Shown piece after piece: positions 1 to 5,134 of a stretch of DNA of 5,134 nt (within the stretch, counting starts at the first letter, position 1; every line of letters begins with the position of its first letter). The position numbers and the translations under genes are program-made. The notes beneath the pieces were generated by a model, which did no database searches, had not been told where the DNA came from, and saw only the letters and a program-made list of their open reading frames with translations. Source of the stretch: Cytophagales bacterium (GTDB lineage: Bacteria; Bacteroidota; Bacteroidia; Cytophagales; UBA9547); assembly GCA_003476475.1 (NCBI GenBank), contig DMUD01000225.1, forward strand, positions 1 to 5,134. The letters run 5' to 3'.

Positions 1-8
1 TAGAATTG

Positions 9-49
9 ATTGGGCTAGAGTTGGTTGGTTTATCCAATTCTAGCCCAAT
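9..49. repeat. Inverted repeat across the recG stop codon, possible hairpin
   Basis: Positions 9-24 (ATTGGGCTAGAGTTGG) pair with 34-49 over 16 positions. All are Watson-Crick except one G-U (20:38) on the plus-strand RNA, which becomes a C-A mismatch on the minus-strand RNA. The loop is 9 nt. The 34-49 arm lies inside the last codons of recG, and the loop contains its stop codon. On the plus strand the stem is followed, after six bases, by five T (56-60), so it could act as a weak terminator for a convergent gene lying left of the window. On the minus strand no T-run follows, so it does not look like a classical recG terminator. The TAGAATTG at 1-8 can alternatively pair with 35-42, so the structure may extend beyond the window edge. 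Confidence 0.6.
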
Positions 50-2144
50 TCATACTTTTTGATTTTGTACTTTCAATTTGAGCTTTTATGCATCTGTTTT
101 CTATGCTTTGAAAATCAGGATCTCTTTCCAACAAATGCATAGCTTCTTCTCGAGCAACTTTCAATATATCACTGTCTTGTGAAAGGTCCGCAATAAGCAA
201 ATCCAAAGCACCACTCTGACGCGTCCCCATCAAATCGCCAGGGCCACGCAACTTCAAATCAATATCTGCAATTTCAAAACCATTGGTGGTACGCACCATC
301 GTCTCTATGCGAATGCGGCTATTTTCTTGCAGTGTTTTATCGGTCATTAGTATGCAATACGACTGATTAGCTCCTCTACCTACTCTACCACGCAATTGGT
401 GTAACTGTGCAAGCCCAAAACGTTGTGCCGATTCAATCACCATCACCGATGCATTTGGCACATTAACCCCAACTTCTATTACAGTCGTGGCTACCATTAT
501 TTTGGTTTCGCCACGTAGAAATCGTTGCATTTCAAAATCCTTGTCTGCACTTTTTTGCTGGCCATGCACAATACTTATCTGTACGTCCTGAAAAAACCTC
601 ACTACACTTTCATACCCATCGTACAAGTCCTTCAAATCGAGTGTCTCAGACTCTTTTATCAAAGGATATACAATATAAACTTGACGTCCTTCTGCAATTT
701 GGTCTCTAATAAACCCAAATACTTGCAGCCTGTGTTCATCTGTTCGATGCACTGTTTTGATAGATTTTCTGTTGGCTGGCAGTTCGTCTATGTTTGAAAT
801 GTCCAAATCGCCATACAAAGTCATGGCAAGTGTTCTGGGAATGGGTGTGGCGGTCATGACCAAAACATGTGGTTGCACCTGCTCGTTTTTTCTCCAAAGT
901 TTAGAACGCTGTTCAACCCCAAATCTGTGCTGCTCGTCGACTACAACCAATCCTAAATTTTTGAATTTTACTTTGTCTTCAATCAAAGCATGGGTGCCAA
1001 TAAGGATATTGAGAGAGCCATCTTCCAATAATTCATGAATAATTTTTCTTTCTTTTGTTTTAGTTGAACCTGTCAAACAAGCGATACGGAACCCCAAAGT
1101 TTCAGCATATGATTTTAGACTTTCAAAATGCTGTGTAGCCAAAATTTCGGTTGGTGCCATTAGGCATGTTTGTGCCGCATTGTCTACTGCCATCAGCATA
1201 CATATAAAAGCTACCATCGTTTTTCCGCTTCCCACATCCCCTTGTAGTAACCTATTCATTTGTCTGCCGCTCACCATATCGGCATATATTTCACGTATAA
1301 CCCTCTTCTGAGCCTCAGTCAATTCAAACGGCAAATGTTGCTTGTAGAACACGCTGACAGTGGGTATCGAACTAAAAACTAAGCCTTTGAAATTGCGCTT
1401 TTTCAACAACTTGTGCGTAAGTAAATGCAGCTGCACAAAAAATAATTCTTCAAATTTCAAACGTCTTTGGGCTTGCAGAAGCATTTCTGCAGAAGCAGGC
1501 AAATGAATGTGCCAAAGAGCCTGTTTTTTGCTTATCATTTTGTACTTGGCAATCAACGAATAGGGCAAAGTTTCCGCAATGTGGGGCTCGGCAGTTTCAA
1601 GCAAAGTTTCCTGCAATTTTTGAATAGTTTTGCTACCTATATAGTTGGCTTTCAGTTTTTCAGTAGTTGAATAAACTGGCTGTAGGAAAGATTTTACCTC
1701 CAGTTTGCCTTCAAAAAGCTCTATTTCGGGATGCGAAATTTGAAATGTATGATTGAATAAAGTTGGCTTGCCAAAAACAATATATTCTTTGCCCACCAAT
1801 ATTTGATTTTTCATCCATTCAACGCCCTGAAACCATATCAAATCAATTTCGCCTGTAAGATCTGTAGCTTTGGCTATTAGCCTTTTCTTCTTAAAGCCTT
1901 CGCCCAATATCTGCACATTTTGTATTCGAACTTTCAATTGAATATTGGGAAGCCCATCCTTCAACTCTTTGATATTGAATATTTTAGTTCGATCTTCGTA
2001 ACGAAAAGGATATACCTGCAGAAGGTCGGCAAACGTTAAAACACCTAATTCTTTCTGCAACAGAGCTGCTTTTTTGGAGCCTACACCTTTTAAAAACTCT
2101 ATTTTTGTTTGGAAAAACTCACTCAACTTACTCGCATTTAACAA
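30..2144 (-). CDS. recG: ATP-dependent DNA helicase/translocase RecG
   Basis: RecG is a cytoplasmic superfamily 2 double-stranded DNA translocase that regresses stalled forks and branch-migrates Holliday junctions. The 704-residue product is full length for the family. The N-terminal part has IEFLKGVGSKKAALL (15-29) and YPFRYEDRT (45-53), then the OB-fold wedge domain (about 65-150). The motor carries the LTEAQ motif (275-279), Walker A GDVGSGKT (302-309), motif Ia APTEILATQH (330-339), motif II DEQH (403-406), motif III TATPIPRT (431-438), motif V around ATTVIEVGVNVPNA (552-565) and motif VI QLRGRVGR (583-590). The RecG-specific segment LRGPGDLMGTRQSG (632-645) follows. No key residue is missing. 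The start is TTG at 2144-2142. No in-frame ATG occurs before residue 111, and an in-frame TAA lies five codons upstream. The TTG at codon 7 is an alternative start. There is no Shine-Dalgarno sequence. The gene is divergent from fumC. Confidence 0.97.
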   Translation of the reverse strand: MLNASKLSEFFQTKIEFLKGVGSKKAALLQKELGVLTFADLLQVYPFRYEDRTKIFNIKELKDGLPNIQLKVRIQNVQILGEGFKKKRLIAKATDLTGEIDLIWFQGVEWMKNQILVGKEYIVFGKPTLFNHTFQISHPEIELFEGKLEVKSFLQPVYSTTEKLKANYIGSKTIQKLQETLLETAEPHIAETLPYSLIAKYKMISKKQALWHIHLPASAEMLLQAQRRLKFEELFFVQLHLLTHKLLKKRNFKGLVFSSIPTVSVFYKQHLPFELTEAQKRVIREIYADMVSGRQMNRLLQGDVGSGKTMVAFICMLMAVDNAAQTCLMAPTEILATQHFESLKSYAETLGFRIACLTGSTKTKERKIIHELLEDGSLNILIGTHALIEDKVKFKNLGLVVVDEQHRFGVEQRSKLWRKNEQVQPHVLVMTATPIPRTLAMTLYGDLDISNIDELPANRKSIKTVHRTDEHRLQVFGFIRDQIAEGRQVYIVYPLIKESETLDLKDLYDGYESVVRFFQDVQISIVHGQQKSADKDFEMQRFLRGETKIMVATTVIEVGVNVPNASVMVIESAQRFGLAQLHQLRGRVGRGANQSYCILMTDKTLQENSRIRIETMVRTTNGFEIADIDLKLRGPGDLMGTRQSGALDLLIADLSQDSDILKVAREEAMHLLERDPDFQSIENRCIKAQIESTKSKSMNWARIG

Positions 2145-2174
2145 TACAATACACTGTTAACGAAAACTATTAAA

Positions 2175-2205
2175 TTTATACTAAAAGTTTGCATTTAAGT
2201 ATAAA
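2175..2205. repeat. 8-bp inverted repeat upstream of recG, possible operator
   Basis: TTTATACT (2175-2182) and AGTATAAA (2198-2205) are perfect inverted copies separated by 15 nt. They lie about 30-60 bp upstream of the recG start and overlap the possible plus-strand promoter at 2188-2218. The spacing would suit a dimeric DNA-binding protein, but in such AT-rich sequence an 8-bp match can arise by chance. No regulator is recognisable from it. Confidence 0.2.
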
Positions 2206-2218
2206 AGCCATACATTTA
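2188..2218 (+). promoter_or_regulatory. Possible Bacteroidota-type promoter for a small RNA
   Basis: TTTG (2188-2191) is followed after exactly 19 bp by TACATTTA (2211-2218). This matches the Bacteroidota -33 TTTG / -7 TAnnTTTG pattern except for the last base of the -7 box. Transcription would start near 2225. A second, weaker candidate of the same type is TTTG 2226-2229, an 18-bp gap, then TATTTTTA 2248-2255. No reading frame of any size starts downstream before the terminator at 2324. The AT-rich background makes chance matches likely, so this is tentative. Confidence 0.3.
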
Positions 2219-2224
2219 AATACT

Positions 2225-2354
2225 GTTTGGTCTTAAATTTTAAAATCTATTTTTAAACGGGAATATTTTATATGTAATTTTACTTTTCAAGCTAAAGAGA
2301 TTTAAACTTTTCTCTACTTTTTGGCCTGTTACCTCAAAAATAACAGGCTTTTTT
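2225..2354 (+). ncRNA. Putative small untranslated RNA between recG and fumC
   Basis: This is an inferred transcript of about 130 nt, bounded by the promoter-like elements at 2188-2218 and the strong intrinsic terminator at 2324-2354. The segment contains no credible reading frame: the only ATG (2272) is followed at once by TAA. A short 5-bp hairpin, AGAGA (2296-2300) with TCTCT (2311-2315), precedes the terminator stem. I do not recognise a known RNA family. Alternatives are an untranslated leader or attenuator ahead of fumC, or a terminator that stops plus-strand readthrough antisense to recG. The 5' end is approximate. Confidence 0.3.
2324..2354 (+). terminator. Rho-independent terminator, plus strand
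   Basis: GCCTGTTA (2324-2331) and TAACAGGC (2341-2348) form a perfect 8-bp stem with a 9-nt loop, followed directly by six T (2349-2354), then A and three more T. The T-run lies only on the plus-strand side, so it acts left to right. No coding gene on the plus strand ends here. The nearest upstream gene, recG, runs the other way, and fumC starts about 100 bp downstream. Confidence 0.8.
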
Positions 2355-2378
2355 ATTTCCATTACACCAACATTTATC

Positions 2379-2395
2379 ACAGTAAATTTTGCTGT
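2379..2395. promoter_or_regulatory. 17-bp near-palindrome upstream of fumC, possible operator
   Basis: ACAGTAAATTTTGCTGT is a 17-bp dyad around T2387 with a single mismatched pair (T2383/G2391). It lies about 50-65 bp upstream of the likely fumC transcription start, a usual position for an activator site. A related sequence in the opposite orientation, ACTGTAAAATGTTACT, lies at 2405-2420 next to the promoter. I cannot assign it to a known regulator: it does not match the classical FNR or CRP consensus. Confidence 0.25.
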
Positions 2396-2430
2396 ATTCC
2401 CCATACTGTAAAATGTTACTTATTTATTTT

Positions 2431-2438
2431 TAGCTTTG
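2431..2438 (+). promoter_or_regulatory. -7 element of the likely fumC promoter
   Basis: TAGCTTTG is an exact match to the Bacteroidota -7 consensus TAnnTTTG. It ends 19 bp before the fumC ATG, giving a predicted 5' untranslated leader of only about 13-15 nt. There is no good TTTG at the expected -33 distance (around 2408-2412), so the promoter may depend on an activator or be weak. It lies downstream of the terminator at 2324-2354, which would insulate fumC from upstream transcription. Confidence 0.45.
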
Positions 2439-2457
2439 TAAGTTTCACATCAATATC

Positions 2458-3858
2458 ATGGAATTTCGTATAGAAAAAGACACAATGGGGGAGGTAAAAG
2501 TACCTGCCAACAAATATTGGGGAGCACAAACAGAGCGTTCTCGCAATAATTTCAAAATTGGTCCCGAAGGCAGTATGCCAAAAGAAATTATTTACGCCTT
2601 TGGATATCTTAAAAAAGCAGCTGCCCATGCCAATTATGAACTTGGAGTTCTATCTTTAGAAAAAAGAGATTTGATTTCGAAGGCCTGCGACGAAATTTTG
2701 GCACAAAAACTTGACGACCAATTTCCGCTCGTGATATGGCAAACTGGTTCGGGGACTCAAAGTAATATGAATGCCAACGAAGTGATTGCCTATCGTGCAC
2801 ATGTACTAAGCGGTGGAAAATTGACAGACGAAAAAAAGGTGTTGCATCCAAACGACGATGTAAACAAGTCACAATCATCGAATGATACGTTTCCTACAGC
2901 AATGCACATAGCGGCATACAAACAAACAGTAGAAGTAACGATACCCGGCTTGGAAATGCTACGCAACACTCTTGCTAAAAAAGCTGAAGCATATAAAAAC
3001 ATCGTAAAAACGGGAAGGACACATTTTATGGATGCCACCCCACTTACTTTGGGACAAGAATTCTCGGGCTATGTGCAGCAAATAACCAACAGCATACGTG
3101 CTATTAATAATGCTTTAGAAATGGTACGCGAATTGGCTCTAGGTGGTACCGCTGTAGGCACAGGTTTAAATACCCCAACTGGGTACGATACATTGGTTGC
3201 CCAAAAAATAGCAGATTTTACTGGCTTGCCATTTGTCACTGCTCCCAACAAATTTGAAGCATTGGCAGCGCACGACGCAATGGTGGAACTTTCTGGTGCA
3301 TTGAAGCGTAGCGCGATTGCTCTCATGAAAATATCCAACGATATAAGAATGTTAAGTTCAGGTCCTCGATGCGGAATAGGTGAGATCATCATTCCCGACA
3401 ATGAACCAGGCTCGTCCATCATGCCTGGCAAAGTAAACCCTACACAACCAGAAGCTTTAACAATGGTTTGTGCCCAAGTAATTGGAAATGACGTAGCAGT
3501 ATCTGTAGGCGGTTCTAATGGTCATTTTGAATTAAATGTTTTCAAACCTGTAATTGCATCCAATGTTTTACAATCGGCTAGATTAATAGGAGATGCTTGT
3601 ATTTCGTTCAACGACAAATGTGCTGTAGGTATCGAACCCAACCTACCTGTCCTGAAACAACACCTAGAAAATTCGTTGATGCTGGTAACCGCATTAAATA
3701 CCCATATTGGATACGAGAATGCAGCGAAAATTGCCAAAACTGCTCACAAAGAAAATAAAACTCTGCGTGAAGCTGCCATTGAATTGAAACTTCTCACCAA
3801 CGAACAGTTTGACGAGTGGGTTCGACCAGAAGACATGATAGGAAGTCTTAAAGTATAG
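2458..3858 (+). CDS. fumC: Class II fumarate hydratase (fumarase C)
   Basis: FumC is a cytosolic, iron-independent homotetrameric TCA-cycle enzyme that reversibly hydrates fumarate to L-malate. The 466-residue length is normal. Active-site segments are present in order: GSGTQSNMN (97-105), [14 protein letters not shown] (130-143, with the second-site residues H130, N132 and D133), [10 protein letters not shown] (186-195, with catalytic H189 equivalent to E. coli H188), and the superfamily signature [12 protein letters not shown] (318-329, with catalytic S319, K325 and N327), followed by E332. The PGKVNPTQ form, not PAKVNP, favours fumarase over aspartase. The ATG start fits the family N-terminus [13 protein letters not shown], and no Shine-Dalgarno is present. 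It is divergent from recG and followed after 66 bp by the SPOR protein gene. Nothing in the protein looks abnormal. Confidence 0.97.
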   Translation: MEFRIEKDTMGEVKVPANKYWGAQTERSRNNFKIGPEGSMPKEIIYAFGYLKKAAAHANYELGVLSLEKRDLISKACDEILAQKLDDQFPLVIWQTGSGTQSNMNANEVIAYRAHVLSGGKLTDEKKVLHPNDDVNKSQSSNDTFPTAMHIAAYKQTVEVTIPGLEMLRNTLAKKAEAYKNIVKTGRTHFMDATPLTLGQEFSGYVQQITNSIRAINNALEMVRELALGGTAVGTGLNTPTGYDTLVAQKIADFTGLPFVTAPNKFEALAAHDAMVELSGALKRSAIALMKISNDIRMLSSGPRCGIGEIIIPDNEPGSSIMPGKVNPTQPEALTMVCAQVIGNDVAVSVGGSNGHFELNVFKPVIASNVLQSARLIGDACISFNDKCAVGIEPNLPVLKQHLENSLMLVTALNTHIGYENAAKIAKTAHKENKTLREAAIELKLLTNEQFDEWVRPEDMIGSLKV

Positions 3859-3867
3859 ACTATACTT
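3851..3867. repeat. 17-bp near-perfect palindrome over the fumC stop codon
   Basis: AAGTATAG (3851-3858) and CTATACTT (3860-3867) are perfect inverted copies separated by one base. The TAG stop codon of fumC is the end of the left arm. As RNA it could fold into a 7-bp AU-rich stem with a GAC loop, but no T-run follows directly, so it is a poor intrinsic terminator. It may be a DNA-binding site, an mRNA-end structure or chance. Confidence 0.35.
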
Positions 3868-3924
3868 GCATAAACATTTTGGTTTCCAGCTTCTTATTAT
3901 ATATCTAAAAAATATCTTGCTAAA

Positions 3925-4377
3925 ATGAAAAGGCACATAACTTTTTACTCCTTATTTTTCCTTTGCTCTGTTTCTTTTGCACAAACAGAATTGACTCAAA
4001 CATTGGTTGATAATTTAAAAAATGAAATTGCCATCAAAAATCAAAAAATAGAAGAATTAAGCAAGGAAATTGAAGCACTCAAAAATTCATCAGTACAAAA
4101 ATCTGAAAAAACGAAAGGAGTAGTGTTCAAAGTTCAAATAGGCACATTCAAAAACAAAGATTTGAGCAAATACTTTGAAAACAACAAAAATTTCAGTGGC
4201 GAGGTAGACGAAGATGGAACCAAAAAATACACCCTAGGAGAATTTACTGATTATTGGGAAGCAGATAGATTTAAAAAATATCTAAGAGAAATGGGTGTAA
4301 AAGATGCATGGATAGTCGCCTACAAGGATAAGAAAAGACTAAATATGAAAGAGGTCTTAGAGGGAAACGTAAAATAA
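3925..4377 (+). CDS. Secreted coiled-coil protein with C-terminal SPOR-like domain
   Basis: This 150-residue protein is probably periplasmic. Residues 1-19 (MKRHITFYSLFFLCSVSFA) form a signal peptide with likely cleavage before Q20. C14 is not in a proper lipobox. Residues about 27-55 are charged and helical with hydrophobic spacing typical of a coiled coil (I42, L45, I49, L52). Residues about 66-137 resemble a SPOR domain: VFKVQIGTF (67-75), KKYTLGEFTDYWEADRFKKYL (split around 100-120), then GVKDAWIVAYKD (124-135). That ending recurs in secreted Bacteroidota proteins. SPOR domains bind glycan strands lacking stem peptides, but binding here is inferred. The ATG at 3925 is chosen because it gives the signal peptide. 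No Shine-Dalgarno is seen. It sits 66 bp after fumC and 75 bp before pfkA. The exact role is unknown, and similar proteins are sometimes labelled ezrin/radixin/moesin-like because of the coiled coil. Confidence 0.85.
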   Translation: MKRHITFYSLFFLCSVSFAQTELTQTLVDNLKNEIAIKNQKIEELSKEIEALKNSSVQKSEKTKGVVFKVQIGTFKNKDLSKYFENNKNFSGEVDEDGTKKYTLGEFTDYWEADRFKKYLREMGVKDAWIVAYKDKKRLNMKEVLEGNVK

Positions 4378-4406
4378 ACGTACAACATGACATTAATATA
4401 GCTAAT

Positions 4407-4432
4407 AGAATATAAATTATTTGCAATATTCT
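4407..4432. repeat. Small AT-rich inverted repeat between the SPOR gene and pfkA
   Basis: AGAATAT (4407-4413) and ATATTCT (4426-4432) are inverted copies separated by 12 nt, located 20-46 bp upstream of the pfkA start. The stem is weak, and no clean T-run follows. It could be an operator or leader structure, or chance in AT-rich DNA. I found no convincing promoter in this 75-bp gap. Confidence 0.2.
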
Positions 4433-4452
4433 GCTTTAAAAATTTCTTTCGT

Positions 4453-5134
4453 ATGATTGATAAAAAACAAATAAAAAAAATTGCAGTATTTACAAGCGGT
4501 GGAGATGCCCCTGGCATGAATGCGGCCATAAGAGCTGTAGTGAGAGGTGCTTTGTATTACAATATAGACGTTTTTGGTGTTTTAAGAGGATATGAAGGTA
4601 TGATAGCCGGACAAGTAATCCCATTGAATGGTCTTTCGGTAAGCAACATCATTCAAAGGGGTGGAACAATTTTAAAATCGGCAAGAAGTGCTGAATTCAG
4701 AACAAAAGAAGGACGTAAAACAGCTTATGAAAACATCAAAAAAATTGGTATTGATGCAATAGTACCAATAGGTGGAAATGGGACATTCACAGGGGCTAAG
4801 TATTTCTTCGAAGAATATGGAATACCTAGTATTGGTGTTCCAGGTACAATAGACAATGACTTGTACGGAACCGATTTTACAATTGGTTATGATACCGCAG
4901 TAAATACAGCTCTAGATTCCATAGACAAAATTCGTGATACAGCAGATGCACACGAACGTGTATTTTTCATAGAAGTAATGGGCCGTGACACAGGTTTCAT
5001 TGCAGTAAGATGTGCTATAGGTGGAGGTGCTGAAATGGCCTTGATGCCAGAAACTAAAACAAAAATTAAAGATATTGTTAAAAAACTTTCTGCCACGGCC
5101 TTACACACAAAATCATCACACGTTATTATAGTAG
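4453..5134 (+). CDS. pfkA: ATP-type 6-phosphofructokinase, 5' part, cut by the window edge
   Basis: PfkA phosphorylates fructose 6-phosphate to fructose 1,6-bisphosphate in glycolysis. The first 227 codons are present and the frame is still open at 5134, so this is a partial gene of about two thirds of the usual 320-330 residues. Motifs (E. coli equivalents in brackets): TSGGDAPGMNAAIR (14-27) at the nucleotide and effector sites, with R27 [R21] and R31 [R25]; GGTILKSAR ending in R78 [R72]; PGTIDND (130-136) with T132 [T125], catalytic D134 [D127] and D136 [D129]; HER R169 [R162]; MGRD with R178 [R171]. G110 [G104] indicates ATP, not pyrophosphate, as donor. Unusually, the conserved GGDG segment reads GGNG: N109 replaces the magnesium-ATP-associated Asp103. 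The ATG start gives the normal family N-terminus, with no Shine-Dalgarno. It lies 75 bp after the SPOR gene and may be co-transcribed with it. Confidence 0.95.
   Translation, partial: MIDKKQIKKIAVFTSGGDAPGMNAAIRAVVRGALYYNIDVFGVLRGYEGMIAGQVIPLNGLSVSNIIQRGGTILKSARSAEFRTKEGRKTAYENIKKIGIDAIVPIGGNGTFTGAKYFFEEYGIPSIGVPGTIDNDLYGTDFTIGYDTAVNTALDSIDKIRDTADAHERVFFIEVMGRDTGFIAVRCAIGGGAEMALMPETKTKIKDIVKKLSATALHTKSSHVIIV

Noticed and set aside
525..1038. Plus-strand open frames opposite recG (525-797 and 757-1038), also 1467-1670
   Set aside because: They lie wholly within the well-conserved recG gene, their translations are Cys- and Ser-rich without recognisable domains, and they have no start context. 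They are antisense shadows.
2123..2137. Four-codon minus-strand open frame beginning at the ATG at 2137, overlapping the recG start
   Set aside because: It encodes only MRVS before a stop and has no ribosome-binding sequence. A translational-coupling role would be speculation.
2609..3737. Minus-strand open frames opposite fumC, including a 120-codon one at 3069-3431
   Set aside because: They are antisense to conserved fumarase codons and carry no family motifs. The length is explained by the coding constraint on the other strand.
2458..3858. The fumC gene as aspartate ammonia-lyase
   Set aside because: Aspartases usually have PAKVNP in the signature. This protein has PGKVNPTQ and the [14 protein letters not shown] segment typical of fumarase C.
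3964..3968. Cys14 of the SPOR protein as a lipoprotein cysteine
   Set aside because: The preceding residues FFL do not fit a lipobox, and SFA-Q is a good ordinary signal peptidase site.
4407..4452. Inverted repeat as an intrinsic terminator after the SPOR gene
   Set aside because: The stem is only 7 AU-rich pairs with a 12-nt loop and is not followed by a continuous T-run.
4887..5108. Minus-strand open frame opposite pfkA
   Set aside because: It is fully inside the conserved phosphofructokinase reading frame and has no recognisable domain.
4453..5134. PfkA as a pyrophosphate-dependent enzyme
   Set aside because: PPi-dependent forms typically have Asp at the position after the conserved GGD. 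Here it is Gly110, as in ATP-dependent enzymes.

Overview
This is an AT-rich, ordinary housekeeping segment. It most likely comes from a member of the Bacteroidota. The reasons are the close fit of the RecG, FumC and PfkA proteins to the Bacteroidota versions as I remember them, a secreted SPOR-type protein of a kind common in that phylum, the absence of Shine-Dalgarno sequences before any gene, and sequences resembling the Bacteroidota TTTG / TAnnTTTG promoter. I cannot name a genus. No mobile element, CRISPR array, tRNA, rRNA or defence system is visible.

Layout: recG (ATP-dependent branched-DNA translocase) lies on the minus strand at 30-2144 and is complete, with a TTG start. A strong inverted repeat at 9-49 overlaps its last codons. 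A 313-bp intergenic region (2145-2457) separates recG from the divergent fumC. It contains a clear plus-strand intrinsic terminator (2324-2354) with no protein gene in front of it, a plausible plus-strand promoter about 100 bp upstream of that, and dyad-symmetric sequences. Together these suggest a small untranslated RNA of about 130 nt. fumC (class II fumarase, 2458-3858) follows with a -7-like element just upstream. Next come a small secreted coiled-coil/SPOR protein (3925-4377) and the 5' part of pfkA (6-phosphofructokinase, 4453 to the window edge). These three genes share an orientation, with gaps of 66 and 75 bp.

Functionally, FumC belongs to the TCA cycle and PfkA to glycolysis, RecG handles stalled replication forks, and the SPOR protein probably acts in the periplasm on or near peptidoglycan. 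There is no obvious single pathway linking them. The three plus-strand genes may be partly co-transcribed, but the sequence does not prove it.

The observations most worth checking are the Asp-to-Asn change in the conserved GGDG motif of PfkA (N109, equivalent to E. coli Asp103), the orphan promoter-terminator pair between recG and fumC, and the inverted repeat across the recG stop codon. I see no convincing evidence of a new multi-gene system here.
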